From Candidatus Nitronereus thalassa (GTDB taxonomy: Bacteria; Nitrospirota; Nitrospiria; Nitrospirales; UBA8639): a stretch of 64,000 bases of DNA. The position numbers were made by a program, and so were the translations under genes. Of the stretch, positions 41,396-50,357 are shown piece after piece; position 1 is the stretch's first letter; each line of letters begins with the position of its first letter. Below the pieces are notes generated by a model. The model did no database searches. It was not told where the DNA came from and saw nothing but the letters and a program-made list of their open reading frames with translations. Where the stretch lies: positions 124,001 through 188,000 of the forward strand of contig NZ_JAQOUE010000002.1 of NCBI RefSeq assembly GCF_032191465.1. Direction: 5' to 3'.

Positions 41396-41821
41396 TTAGT
41401 CCGCAACTGTAATGCCCATGCTTCGAGCCGTGCCTTCAATAATTTTCACGGCGCCCTCAATATTCAGCGCATTCAAATCCGTCATTTTCTGCTTTGAAAT
41501 TTCCAGCAATTGGGCTCTCGAAATTTGCCCTACCTTGTCTTTTTGTGGAACCCCAGACCCTTTAATGATCCCGGCGGCTTTTTTTAATAAATCCGTGGCT
41601 GGCGGCGTCTTCGTAATAAAGGTAAAACTTCGATCTTTATAGACCGAGATCACTACCGGAATGACACTTCCTTCCTGCTTTTGAGTCTTTGCATTAAATT
41701 GCTTACAAAATTCCATGATATTGAGTCCATGCTGACCCAACGACGGACCCACTGGAGGCGCGGGATTGGCTTTCCCCGCAGGAATTTGCAATTTAATTTG
41801 AGTAATGACCTCCTTCGCCAT
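41396..41821 (-). CDS. rplK: 50S ribosomal protein L11
   Basis: L11 binds the GTPase-associated centre of 23S rRNA and is needed for RelA-type stringent activation. [38 protein letters not shown] and the C-terminal [20 protein letters not shown] are typical. Length 141 residues. A 98-base spacer separates it from nusG. Confidence 0.98.
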   Translation of the reverse strand: MAKEVITQIKLQIPAGKANPAPPVGPSLGQHGLNIMEFCKQFNAKTQKQEGSVIPVVISVYKDRSFTFITKTPPATDLLKKAAGIIKGSGVPQKDKVGQISRAQLLEISKQKMTDLNALNIEGAVKIIEGTARSMGITVAD

Positions 41822-41919
41822 ATCGTACTCTCTTTCCTAACCAGACGGTTAACTATGCCGTTCAGCCTTTGTTAGAGGCTACCAATTTTCTTTTGGATCA
41901 TTCGTGAACGATTACAAAA

Positions 41920-42459
41920 TCACCCAGCACGCTCAATTTGAGAAAAGGCCAATTCCACAGGAGTCGACCGCCCAAAGATGCTGACCAACGCCTTGACACG
42001 ACTATGATCAGGATCCACGTCATCCACCATCCCATTGAATCCCATAAACGGCCCATCAATAATTCGCACGTTATCGCCCTTCGAAAAGAACACCTGTTCG
42101 CGGGGGGCAGTAGCACCAGATTCAATTTGCTTAAGAATTGAGTCCGCCTCTTCACTGGTCAAAGGAATGGGAGTCGTTCCACCTCCGACAAATCCCGTCA
42201 CTTTCGGCGTGTCCTTGATCATCATCACTGTTTCATCTTTAACAGGAGCCTCCAACTCTACGAGCACATACCCTGGGAAAAACTTCCGCTTCGATGCCCT
42301 CCGCTTCCCATCCTTAATCTCAATGACATCTTCCGTTGGAACGAGCACTTGGCCAAGCTCCTCCTGGAGCCCCATTTGCGTCGCCCGCTCTCCCAGGGAA
42401 GCCCTTACCCGACCCTCATAGCCAGCGTAGGTATGTATGACGTACCAATTTTTGGCCAT
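41920..42459 (-). CDS. nusG: Transcription termination/antitermination protein NusG
   Basis: NusG travels with RNA polymerase and couples it to Rho or to ribosomal S10. The NGN domain opens with NWYVIHTYAGYEGRVRASL, and the C-terminal KOW domain contains KGDNVRIIDGPFMGFNGMVD. Length 179 residues, with no inserted domain. It follows secE by 24 bases. Confidence 0.97.
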   Translation of the reverse strand: MAKNWYVIHTYAGYEGRVRASLGERATQMGLQEELGQVLVPTEDVIEIKDGKRRASKRKFFPGYVLVELEAPVKDETVMMIKDTPKVTGFVGGGTTPIPLTSEEADSILKQIESGATAPREQVFFSKGDNVRIIDGPFMGFNGMVDDVDPDHSRVKALVSIFGRSTPVELAFSQIERAG

Positions 42460-42483
42460 CGCATAGACCTCAAATGACTCTGT

Positions 42484-42675
42484 TTAAAGTATGCGGCTGA
42501 CAAGCCACACTAAAATTGAATCCACAAAAGAAAGATATAAAGACATGATGACACAAAACACCACGACAACCGAGGTGGACCCAATAGTCTCGTCGCGAGT
42601 GGGATAGGTAACCTTTTTCAATTCAGCTTTAACTTCCGATAAAAACTCAGTAATCCTGCCCCATAATTTACGCAC
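42484..42675 (-). CDS. secE: Protein translocase subunit SecE
   Basis: SecE clamps SecY. This is the short one-span form of 63 residues: an amphipathic segment (FLSEVKAELKKVTYPTRDET) and one membrane span near the C-terminus (VVVVFCVIMSLYLSFVDSIL). The frame is open to an earlier GTG at 42702, but the GTG at 42673-42675 has GGAGGAG seven bases upstream and gives a normal N-terminus. Confidence 0.95.
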   Translation of the reverse strand: MRKLWGRITEFLSEVKAELKKVTYPTRDETIGSTSVVVVFCVIMSLYLSFVDSILVWLVSRIL

Positions 42676-42741
42676 AACACTTCTCCTCCAGCCCAAACAC
42701 ACTCCGCCAACTTCCTACCCAGGCCGCCTCCATCAACAGAG

Positions 42742-42817
42742 TGGCAGGGGCACCAGGACTCGAACCCGGACCATCGGTTTTGGAGACCGACATGCTAGCC
42801 ATTGACACCATGCCCCT
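42742..42817 (-). tRNA. tRNA-Trp (anticodon CCA)
   Basis: The acceptor arms AGGGGCA and TGCCCCT pair fully. The anticodon stem TCGGT/ACCGA encloses CTCCAAA, giving anticodon CCA. The T arm has GGTTCGAGTCC. The discriminator G and the CCA end are encoded. It lies between rpmG and secE, the same place as the Trp tRNA in many bacteria. Confidence 0.95.
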
Positions 42818-42846
42818 TCGCTTTCGACTGCCCAAGATTACCCATC

Positions 42847-42996
42847 CTATTTTACTTCCTTATGAGGAACATGCTTTCGGCAAAATCGACAATACTTCTT
42901 TCTCTCCAAACGATCCGGATCATTTTTTTTATTCTTCATCGTCGAATAGTTTCGCCGCTTACATTCACCACAAGCCAAAGAAATTATGACCCGCAT
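42847..42996 (-). CDS. rpmG: 50S ribosomal protein L33, zinc-binding type
   Basis: This 49-codon gene begins [18 protein letters not shown] and ends [11 protein letters not shown]. Two CxxC pairs (CGEC and CRFC) make it the zinc-binding C+ form. It lies 45 bases after the tuf stop and just before tRNA-Trp, the usual tuf-rpmG-trnW-secE order. Confidence 0.95.
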   Translation of the reverse strand: MRVIISLACGECKRRNYSTMKNKKNDPDRLERKKYCRFCRKHVPHKEVK

Positions 42997-43041
42997 GGCC
43001 CCACCACCTTTCCAGAAATATCAAACAACTCTGACGCCCTG

Positions 43042-44247
43042 TTATGCCAAAATTTCCGTCACCACGCCGGCGCCCACCGTGCGCCCACCTTCACGAACCG
43101 CAAACCGCAACCCCTGTTCCATCGCAATCGGCGAGATCAACTCTCCCGTAAACGTCGTGTTGTCCCCCGGCATCACCATCTCCACCCCTTCATTCAATTG
43201 CACGATCCCCGTCACATCCGTCGTGCGGAAATAAAACTGCGGACGATAACCATTGAAAAACGGGGTATGCCGCCCCCCTTCTTCCTTGGTCAACACATAC
43301 ACCTCAGCCTTAAACTTCGTATGTGGAGTGATACTCTTCGGCTTGGCTAACACCATGCCCCGCTCCACTTCGTCTTTTTTGGTGCCCCGCAATAACGCCC
43401 CAATATTATCCCCCGCTTGCCCGTCATCTAAGACTTTCCGGAACATTTCCACCCCAGTCACGGTGGTGGTTTGTGTGTTGCCTAACCCGACAATTTCAAT
43501 TTCATCGCCCACCTTCACTCGCCCCCGCTCCACCCGGCCCGTGACCACGGTCCCACGGCCACTGATGGTAAACACATCTTCGATGGGCATCAGGAAGGGT
43601 TTATCAATGGCGCGCTCGGGAGTAGGAATGTAGGTGTCAATCGCTTCCAAGAGCTTTATGATGGAAGGTACGCCGATGTCACTGGTGTCCCCTTCGATGG
43701 CTTTGATGGCCGAGCCCGTAATAATGGGCACGTCATCGCCGGGGAATTGATACTTCGAGAGCAATTCCCGCACTTCCAGCTCCACTAATTCCAACAGCTC
43801 GGGATCTTCGACTTTATCCGCTTTGTTTAAAAAGACGACGATATAGGGCACCCCCACTTGCCGGGCCAACAGAATATGTTCGCGGGTTTGCGGCATGGGC
43901 CCATCAGCAGCCGATACCACGAGGATGGCGCCATCCATTTGGGCCGCCCCGGTTATCATGTTCTTGACGTAGTCGGCATGCCCCGGACAGTCCACATGCG
44001 CGTAATGCCGATTGTCGCTTTCATATTCCACATGCGAGATGGCTATGGTCAGGATTTTGGTCGGATCCCGTCGCCCTTGCGATTCACTCGCCTTGGCCAC
44101 TTGATCATAGGAGACATAGTTGGCCATCCCCTTATCCCCCATCACCTTCGTTAAGGCTGAGGTCAGGGTCGTCTTCCCATGGTCAACGTGCCCAATCGTC
44201 CCCACATTCAAATGCGGCTTCTTCCGATCAAATTTCGACTTCGCCAT
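43042..44247 (-). CDS. tuf: Elongation factor Tu, copy in the tRNA-secE operon
   Basis: The protein is identical to the copy at 26898-28103, including the unusual switch I with KILTI in place of RGITI. The Thr that normally binds the magnesium of GTP is kept (T67). DNA identity covers the whole gene and 13-16 bases upstream, through the SD GGGAGGGG, and ends sharply on both sides. The stop here is TAA. Such near-perfect identity over 16 kb of separation indicates recent gene conversion. It stands between tRNA-Thr and rpmG. Confidence 0.98.
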   Translation of the reverse strand: MAKSKFDRKKPHLNVGTIGHVDHGKTTLTSALTKVMGDKGMANYVSYDQVAKASESQGRRDPTKILTIAISHVEYESDNRHYAHVDCPGHADYVKNMITGAAQMDGAILVVSAADGPMPQTREHILLARQVGVPYIVVFLNKADKVEDPELLELVELEVRELLSKYQFPGDDVPIITGSAIKAIEGDTSDIGVPSIIKLLEAIDTYIPTPERAIDKPFLMPIEDVFTISGRGTVVTGRVERGRVKVGDEIEIVGLGNTQTTTVTGVEMFRKVLDDGQAGDNIGALLRGTKKDEVERGMVLAKPKSITPHTKFKAEVYVLTKEEGGRHTPFFNGYRPQFYFRTTDVTGIVQLNEGVEMVMPGDNTTFTGELISPIAMEQGLRFAVREGGRTVGAGVVTEILA

Positions 44248-44357
44248 CTGCCCCTCCCAGGGTTCTTTCTCATCCAGGAACCCATAGACACATCCCTGGC
44301 CGTTAGCTAAACGTGAGAATGTAAATTTTTCTAAAAATTATGATTCAATCGAAACCG

Positions 44358-44433
44358 TGGAGCCCACGACGCGGATCGAACGCGTGACCTCGTCCTTACC
44401 AAGGACGTGCTCTGCCAACTGAGCTACGTGGGC
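44358..44433 (-). tRNA. tRNA-Thr (anticodon GGT)
   Basis: The acceptor arms GCCCACG and CGTGGGC pair, the D arm has AGCTCAGTTGGCAGAGC, and the anticodon stem CGTCC/GGACG encloses TTGGTAA, giving GGT. The discriminator T and the CCA end are encoded. It is 110 bases upstream of tuf in the direction of transcription. Confidence 0.96.
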
Positions 44434-44518
44434 CTCGGCATAATTCAAAAAGCTGGGACCAAATCGACAATCAAACATCTACGCTTATAGGCCCTTGGTA
44501 TTCCCATTCACGAAAGTA

Positions 44519-44594
<76 letters not shown>

Positions 44595-44691
44595 CACGGT
44601 TTACATATGTGTTCTTCTTGAACGGCTTCATAACCAAACAGACAAATTTTCGTGCAACCACTCCCTACCCAATCTCTCGCCAGCAAAAAAA

Positions 44692-44776
44692 TGGTGGGCA
44701 GGCAAGGATTCGAACCTTGGAAGCCGATGGCAGCAGATTTACAGTCTGCCCCCTTTGTCCACTCGGGTACCTGCCC
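44692..44776 (-). tRNA. tRNA-Tyr (anticodon GTA)
   Basis: This 85-base class II tRNA has acceptor arms GGGCAGG and CCTGCCC, an anticodon stem GCAGA/TCTGC enclosing CTGTAAA (anticodon GTA), and a long variable arm typical of Tyr. The CCA end is encoded. It is the first gene of the operon, about 185 bases from the predicted transcription start. Confidence 0.96.
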
Positions 44777-44805
44777 ATTTTACATCTACACTTTTTGGCA
44801 GTCTG

Positions 44806-44831
44806 CCCTTAAGTCATCAAAAGATTAAGGG
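44806..44831. repeat. Leader hairpin upstream of tRNA-Tyr
   Basis: The seven-base arms CCCTTAA and TTAAGGG are separated by 12 bases. It lies within the leader between the tRNA-tuf promoter and tRNA-Tyr. With no T-run it is not a terminator; an RNA-processing or antitermination site ahead of the first tRNA is plausible but not shown. Confidence 0.35.
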
Positions 44832-44967
44832 AAATAGTCAATAGAAAAGGTGGGATGCGATAAAGGCAAAACCCTTCTCCCTCCTGCATTCCTACAGGTA
44901 AGAACTAGGGCTCAATAAGAATTTTGACTTACGAAACCGCCCACGGGTCGATCCCAACAAACGGTGC

Positions 44968-44996
44968 ATTATAGAGACAGGACATACAATCGTCAA
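44968..44996 (-). promoter_or_regulatory. Sigma-70 promoter of the tRNA-tuf-secE-nusG operon
   Basis: On the minus strand TTGACG (44991-44996) and a perfect TATAAT (44968-44973) are separated by 17 bases. Transcription would start near 44961 and read tRNA-Tyr first. This is the best promoter match in the window and is suited to a growth-rate-controlled operon. The remainder of the 44777-45218 gap holds the leader and an AT-rich stretch before the divergent DUF192 gene, with no other gene seen. Confidence 0.85.
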
Positions 44997-45218
44997 GATA
45001 GTTTGATGGGAAACATGAGTGACTATTTTTAAGGGAAAAGTGATCTCAAGATGACCAAGAAATAATACTGAGGTAAATATACATAAATCAATATTATTTT
45101 AAAAAAGCGGCCAGGGGTTTTAGGCAACCCGATCACCATTGCCAATTACCCCCTAGCATTTTTCACTGAGAAGAAGTTATATAGAGCTAGGTATAAGCAT
45201 CTTACTGATTGGAAGCAC

Positions 45219-45707
45219 ATGACAGGACAGAAAAAAATTCTGATCGTATTTGCACTGGCTGTTTTTGAATTTGCAGGCTCCCTATCTGTTTTGGCTTCAC
45301 CCCCATCTCCACCACCCAAGTTAAACCCAGGGCTCGCCACCATTCAAACACCCGATGGCTTCACTATTTATGCAGAAATAGCCAACACCCCCGATCAAAG
45401 ATCCCAAGGATTAATGTATCGCACACGATTAGCCCCAGATCGAGGTATGCTGTTCACCTTCCCAGAACCCGGGATTTGGACTTTCTGGATGAAAAACACC
45501 AAAATGGCTCTAGATATGCTTTGGCTCGATGAGAAGGGTGTTATTGTTCACATTCAACATGCGGCTCCGATCTGCGAACGGAAAGACAATCTCTGTCCCC
45601 GGTACCGCTCCAATAAACCGGCCGTCGCAGTATTGGAATTGGGTCCAGGCCGATCAAAAACGCTGAACCTCGCACCAGGCAAGAAACTCACCATCGAACT
45701 CCCCTGA
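45219..45707 (+). CDS. DUF192 family secreted protein
   Basis: The 162-residue protein has a signal peptide (hydrophobic ILIVFALAVFEFAGSLSVLA, likely cleaved after LAS near residue 27) and a single DUF192 domain: YAEIANTPDQRSQGLMYRT, then GMLFTFPEPG, FWMKNTKMALDMLWLDEKG. These blocks are the family hallmark. The biochemical function of DUF192 is not established. It is probably periplasmic. It is alone on the plus strand, divergent from the tRNA operon and convergent with rel. Confidence 0.9.
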   Translation: MTGQKKILIVFALAVFEFAGSLSVLASPPSPPPKLNPGLATIQTPDGFTIYAEIANTPDQRSQGLMYRTRLAPDRGMLFTFPEPGIWTFWMKNTKMALDMLWLDEKGVIVHIQHAAPICERKDNLCPRYRSNKPAVAVLELGPGRSKTLNLAPGKKLTIELP

Positions 45708-45711
45708 GGAA

Positions 45712-45742
45712 ATCAGAAGGAATCTATTGTTTTCCTACTGAT
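45712..45742. terminator. Possible shared terminator between DUF192 gene and rel
   Basis: The arms ATCAGAAGGAA and TTCCTACTGAT pair at ten of eleven positions around a nine-base loop, in the 43-base gap between two convergent genes. T-runs are short on both strands, so strength is uncertain. Confidence 0.45.
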
Positions 45743-45750
45743 AGGCATCT

Positions 45751-47946
45751 CTAACGAGAATCTTCCCACCCTCGAATTCGTTTTGCAGAAATTACCCCTT
45801 CGATCCGCCCTACAGCTTCCAAGGTTCGCTCAAGGTGCAAGGCATTCGAGACCTCAATTACAAAATCCAAGACGGCCTTTTGGTCCTCTCTGGTGGTGAT
45901 TTCGGCTCTACTGATATTGGCTTGGGATGACGAAATGGCCAAAGACACCTTGGCGAGAACTCCCGGTTGATCCACGGTCAATACGCAGACCTTGACTGAA
46001 TGATTCCCTTCGATATGGCTATCCCATTCCACCTCCACCAATCGATCCTTTTCATAATCCAATGCCTGCAAATTGGGACATCCCAAGGCATGAATGGTCA
46101 GGCCGCGACCTCGGGTCAGATATCCCATGATGGAATCCCCAGGAATGGGACTACAACATTTCGACAACTGCATCATGACATCTCGACCACCCAACACCTT
46201 CACCGCCTTATTCGGCCTTTTCAATGGAATAGAGTCCGGCGTTTCCCCGCTCCCAGCACCATCGCTCTGCTCTTGAACGGCTGGATCTAAAAATTGATTG
46301 ACCACATTGGCGGCTGACAACCGTCCATACCCAATCATTCTTGCCATATTATCGAGGGATTCGTAACCACCAGCCAAAGCGACCTGCTCTAACTGATCAG
46401 ATTTGAGCAACTCAGCCGCCGGCAGATTATGCTGACGAAACTCTCGTTCCAAAAGACGCTGCCCTAACTCGAGTCCACGCTTTTGCTCTTCCACTTTCAG
46501 CCAATGTTTGATTTTGGCGCGAGCTCGCGAAGTTCTGACAAACTTGAGCCATTCCCGTTGAGGAGTCTGGGACGACGACGTTAAAATTTCAACGGTATCC
46601 CCGCTGCTCAGTTTGTGTCGCAATGGAATAATTTTCCCATTCACCTTGGCCCCGATGCAGTGATCGCCAATTTCGGTATGAATAGAATAGGCAAAATCCA
46701 GCGGAGTGGAACCCAAAGGCAACTCCTTCACTTCCCCTTTTGGCGTAAAGGCAAACACAACATCATGGAACACATCTAAATGAAAAAGGTCGAGCTTCAC
46801 GGAATCCATAAACTGCCGGTTGTCTGATAAATCCCGATGCCATTCCACAAATTGGCGTAACCAACTGAATACCTTTTCATCACGATCCCCGACTCGTGCC
46901 TGCTCTTTGTAACGCCAATGCGCAGCCACGCCATACTCGGCAAGACGATGCATCTCTTCGGTTCGAATCTGAAACTCGATATGTTGGCCTTGGGGACCCA
47001 ACACCGTCGTATGAAGTGATTGATAGAGGTTCGTCCGCGGAGTCGCGATGTAATCTTTAAATCGGCCATGAACCGGAGGCCACAGAGAATGGATCAAACC
47101 TAATACCGTATAACAATTCATCTTCGTATCGGTAATGATCCGAATCGCTGCGAGGTCATATACTTCTTCAAAGGTAATGCCTTGTCGTTCCATTTTTTGA
47201 TGCACGGAATACAAATGCTTTGGCCTTCCCTCGACCTCACCGGTTAATCCTGCAGAAACCAAAGCGTCCTTCGTCGTATGGATGATGGATTCAACATAGG
47301 CCTCTCGCTCTTCATCCCGTTTTGCTACCCGGAGCTTGAGCAAACTATAGGCTTCGGGTTTTAAATATTGAAAACATAAGTCCTCCAGCTCTTGCTTCAT
47401 CCAACTCATACCAAGACGATTCGCTAACGGAGCATAAATCTCCACAGTTTCTTGAGCAATTTGTTTTCGCTTGCTTTCGGACATATGTTCAAGTGTTCTC
47501 ATGTTGTGCAGACGGTCGGCCAATTTAATAAACACCACACGGATGTCATCAGCCATTGACAACAACATTTTTCGAAAATTTTCAGCCTGCTTTTCTTCAT
47601 ACGTCTGAAAAGGAATCTGCCCAATTTTCGTGACGCCTTCGACCAAATGCGTCACCTCATCGCCAAATTGCGCGCGCAATTCCTCTTGAGTGGCCACGGT
47701 ATCTTCTAGGGTATCGTGAAGCAGAGCCGCGACAATAGCGGTGACATCTAACTTCAGAAAGGTCAGAATTCCCGCCACCGCTAACGGATGTCGAAGGTAA
47801 GGCTCGCCCGACCGCCGAGTTTGTCCTTCATGGGCTTTTGCCGAAAACTCATAGGCACGCCGGATCACAGCCCCATCCGCTTCGGGATGATAGCCTTGAA
47901 CCTGCTGAATAAGTTGGTCGATCTCTGTAACGATGGTTAACGACAT
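45751..47946 (-). CDS. rel: Bifunctional (p)ppGpp synthetase/hydrolase (Rel/SpoT family)
   Basis: It makes and degrades the alarmone (p)ppGpp. The HD hydrolase domain is intact (ALLHDTLEDT, IKLADRLHNMRTLE), the synthetase domain has RFKDYIATPRTNLYQSLHTT, whose RxKD motif marks bifunctional enzymes, and TGS (AYSIHTEIGDHCIGAKVNGK), a zinc-finger-type helical region and a C-terminal ACT domain follow. I start at the ATG at 47944-47946 (731 residues), which gives a normal N-terminus; a GTG seven codons earlier overlaps recJ by 14 bases and is possible. Confidence 0.96.
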   Translation of the reverse strand: MSLTIVTEIDQLIQQVQGYHPEADGAVIRRAYEFSAKAHEGQTRRSGEPYLRHPLAVAGILTFLKLDVTAIVAALLHDTLEDTVATQEELRAQFGDEVTHLVEGVTKIGQIPFQTYEEKQAENFRKMLLSMADDIRVVFIKLADRLHNMRTLEHMSESKRKQIAQETVEIYAPLANRLGMSWMKQELEDLCFQYLKPEAYSLLKLRVAKRDEEREAYVESIIHTTKDALVSAGLTGEVEGRPKHLYSVHQKMERQGITFEEVYDLAAIRIITDTKMNCYTVLGLIHSLWPPVHGRFKDYIATPRTNLYQSLHTTVLGPQGQHIEFQIRTEEMHRLAEYGVAAHWRYKEQARVGDRDEKVFSWLRQFVEWHRDLSDNRQFMDSVKLDLFHLDVFHDVVFAFTPKGEVKELPLGSTPLDFAYSIHTEIGDHCIGAKVNGKIIPLRHKLSSGDTVEILTSSSQTPQREWLKFVRTSRARAKIKHWLKVEEQKRGLELGQRLLEREFRQHNLPAAELLKSDQLEQVALAGGYESLDNMARMIGYGRLSAANVVNQFLDPAVQEQSDGAGSGETPDSIPLKRPNKAVKVLGGRDVMMQLSKCCSPIPGDSIMGYLTRGRGLTIHALGCPNLQALDYEKDRLVEVEWDSHIEGNHSVKVCVLTVDQPGVLAKVSLAISSSQANISRAEITTREDQKAVLDFVIEVSNALHLERTLEAVGRIEGVISAKRIRGWEDSR

Positions 47947-47953
47947 CGCGTGC

Positions 47954-49660
47954 TCATGTTCCTTCACAAATCCGTAAATCTCTCATGCGGAGCTGAATTC
48001 GGTCATATCCTTTCCAGCGATTGATTTCCGGAATAAATGCCACATCATATTGTCGGCCAGCGCCATTCAAGGTGGGTAACCATTCCCCCATTCGAAACCC
48101 AATACATTCAATCGGAACCGACCCATTGTGACGCACCACCAACTTTAAATGATTGTCACCCACAATTCGTTTTTCCAGAACAGTAACACCCAACGCCGAA
48201 AGCGTTGGTTCAGGATTCCCCATACCAAATGGATCCAAAGCATCGAATTCTTTCAGCAAGCGAGGTTGCACCTCGGAAAGATTGATCTCCGCGTCAATAT
48301 CCAGCACAGGAATTTTTAGTTCCGATGTCATATTCCCCGTCGCCACTTCAAACATTTTTTGTTGAAACCGCGAAAACGAGTCAAAAGACACGGTTACCCC
48401 CGCAGCTGCAGGGTGGCCTCCAAAGGCCAGTAAATGTTCCTGGCATTGGGCCAAGGAATCAAACACATTATACCCTGGTACGGAACGCGCCGAGCCTTTT
48501 CCCATGCCATCCTGATCAAATGCCACAACCACAGCTGGACGATGGTATCGTTCCACCAACCGAGACGCCACAATTCCCACTACGCCAACATGCCATCCTG
48601 GCTTTCCGACAACGATCACGGGAGATTCTCTTGCCTCTTCGACACAGGCTTTTGCTTCTTCAAAGATTTCCTGTTCAATTTCACGACGTTGACGATTCAT
48701 GTGTTCTAATTTCTGAGCCAAGGAGAGGGCCTCCTCATCGGAACCGCTGGTTAACAGCCGAACTCCTAATTCCGCATGAGCCAATCGCCCGGCGGCATTG
48801 ATCACCGGAGCCAGCCGAAATCCAATGGTACTGGCCGAACAACTTCCTGCAATTCCCAAAACTTGCTTCAGGGCTCGAATGCCGCAACGTCTTCCCTCAT
48901 TAATATGACGAAGCCCTTCACGAACAAATACACGGTTTTCATCTCGAAGTGGCATCACATCAGCAACTGACGACAACGCGACAAGATCAAGCCCATCTTC
49001 GGGTACGACATCCCGTCCCCCATATTTTTTGAAATAAGCATGTATCACTTTGTACGCCAAACCTCCGGAGCATAGCCCCTGAAAGGGATACAGATTGTCA
49101 GAACGATAGGGATTAATAAATGCAAAGGGTTGAGGAACGTCATCTTGGAATTGATGATGGTCCGTCACGATCACATCAATACCAAGACGCTGCGCCAAGG
49201 CAATTTCCTGATGCGAGGTTGTCCCGCAATCCGCCGTCAGCATAAGCGACACTTGGCAATCCGCCAGTTTTCGAATCGCGCGTTCATTGAGGCCGTAGCC
49301 TTCTTCTTGACGGTGGGGAATATACACTTCCGCATGCGCACCGAGACTTCGAAAAAACGAAAGATGCAAACTTGTGGCGGAAATGCCATCAACATCATAA
49401 TCGCCATAAAAACAAATGCGTTCCTTCTGACGAATGGCGCGCTCTAACCGATCGACGCATTTTTCCATATCTGGCAGAAGAAATGGATCATGGCCAGATC
49501 CCCCCCCATTTGAAAGCCACTGACGAGCATGCCCGCTATCCCGCACTCCTCGCCCCCACAAAACCTTGGCCGTAATGGGAGACACCTCCATCGCTTCCGC
49601 AAGGGCGAGAACTTGTTCCTGGTTAACAGACCTAGTGATCCAGTGCTTCTTGGTCATCAT
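47954..49660 (-). CDS. recJ: Single-stranded-DNA exonuclease RecJ
   Basis: RecJ degrades single-stranded DNA 5' to 3' in recombination and mismatch repair. DHH-family motifs are in order: YGDYDVDGISA (motif I), LTADCGTTS (II), VTDHHQF (III), SVADVMPL (IV), then the DHHA1 motif GGHPAAAGV and a C-terminal OB fold. The frame is open to a GTG at 49693; I prefer the ATG at 49658-49660 (568 residues), though no SD is clear. A good promoter lies 61 bases upstream. Confidence 0.95.
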   Translation of the reverse strand: MMTKKHWITRSVNQEQVLALAEAMEVSPITAKVLWGRGVRDSGHARQWLSNGGGSGHDPFLLPDMEKCVDRLERAIRQKERICFYGDYDVDGISATSLHLSFFRSLGAHAEVYIPHRQEEGYGLNERAIRKLADCQVSLMLTADCGTTSHQEIALAQRLGIDVIVTDHHQFQDDVPQPFAFINPYRSDNLYPFQGLCSGGLAYKVIHAYFKKYGGRDVVPEDGLDLVALSSVADVMPLRDENRVFVREGLRHINEGRRCGIRALKQVLGIAGSCSASTIGFRLAPVINAAGRLAHAELGVRLLTSGSDEEALSLAQKLEHMNRQRREIEQEIFEEAKACVEEARESPVIVVGKPGWHVGVVGIVASRLVERYHRPAVVVAFDQDGMGKGSARSVPGYNVFDSLAQCQEHLLAFGGHPAAAGVTVSFDSFSRFQQKMFEVATGNMTSELKIPVLDIDAEINLSEVQPRLLKEFDALDPFGMGNPEPTLSALGVTVLEKRIVGDNHLKLVVRHNGSVPIECIGFRMGEWLPTLNGAGRQYDVAFIPEINRWKGYDRIQLRMRDLRICEGT

Positions 49661-49720
49661 ATTTTCTAGTGATATTGCGCGAATGTTATCCACACGCAGG
49701 GTTGAACTTAAACAGCGAGA

Positions 49721-49749
49721 ATCTTAGGAGTTGGGCTACAGAGTGTCAA
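49721..49749 (-). promoter_or_regulatory. Sigma-70 promoter for recJ
   Basis: On the minus strand TTGACA (49744-49749) and TAAGAT (49721-49726) are separated by 17 bases. The predicted start point is near 49714. It allows recJ and rel to be expressed apart from the upstream pup gene. Confidence 0.65.
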
Positions 49750-49867
49750 ACTCCGAACCTAATGGAAAGGGACTACGGCAAGAATCTAACGGTACCAAAT
49801 CGAATGAGAAGAGATGCAGACGGTCCAGCGGGATAAAGAAGTATAAAGAGGGTAACAGAAAGGCAGC

Positions 49868-50071
49868 TTATTCGCCCCCTTTCTGCACATAGTTTTTGAC
49901 GAATTCTGAAGCGTTTTCTTCCAATACTTCGTCTATTTCATCGACCAGTTGATCAATATCTTCCTGAAGTTTTTTGCCAGTTTCGATCACCTTTGGATTC
50001 GGCTTAACCTCTTGATCATCCTTAACGGATGGGGTTTTGGAAGAATCCGATTTGCGTTCTTGTTTTTCCAT
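49868..50071 (-). CDS. pup: Prokaryotic ubiquitin-like protein Pup
   Basis: Pup is an intrinsically disordered tag that is attached through its C-terminal Glu to lysines of proteins, which the Mpa/ARC-proteasome then degrades. The 67-residue product has a charged, disordered N-terminal half, a helical segment (LQEDIDQLVDEIDEVLEENA) and the family C-terminus FVKNYVQKGGE. It already ends in Glu, so the deamidase step needed for GGQ forms is not required. AGGAGG stands six bases before the ATG. No pafA, dop, ARC or proteasome subunit gene is next to it; recJ follows at 207 bases and the other side is divergent. Confidence 0.92.
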   Translation of the reverse strand: MEKQERKSDSSKTPSVKDDQEVKPNPKVIETGKKLQEDIDQLVDEIDEVLEENASEFVKNYVQKGGE

Positions 50072-50273
50072 GGGCCACCTCCTGACAAATCATTGCGCGG
50101 TCACGTTGGTAGGATAACGAAGCTTCGTGAGGTGGTCAAGATAACTCCTCTCAGCCAAACCGCGTAGTCGGGCCACGGCATCCTCGAGAAACTTCCCAGT
50201 TGAAGGATGTGGAGAAGATCTCCTATCCTGTTAAAGATTTCAGTCATATTCTCTTTGGAACATTACTATCACT

Positions 50274-50317
50274 ATACCAGATTAAATACATCATAATACC
50301 AGATTGGATACATCATA
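50274..50317. repeat. Tandem pair of 22-bp direct repeats
   Basis: Two units that begin ATACCAGATT and end ATACATCATA abut exactly (50274-50295 and 50296-50317). They differ at two central positions (AA against GG). The 22-bp period equals about two helical turns. They lie 41 bases before the aminotransferase start, in the divergent spacer shared with pup, where a repeated binding site for a regulator would be expected. Nothing else was recognised in this 286-base spacer. Confidence 0.7.
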
Positions 50318-50357
50318 AACCTTTCTTCTTAGTTCCTTTTTTTCTATAAGGCTTCGC

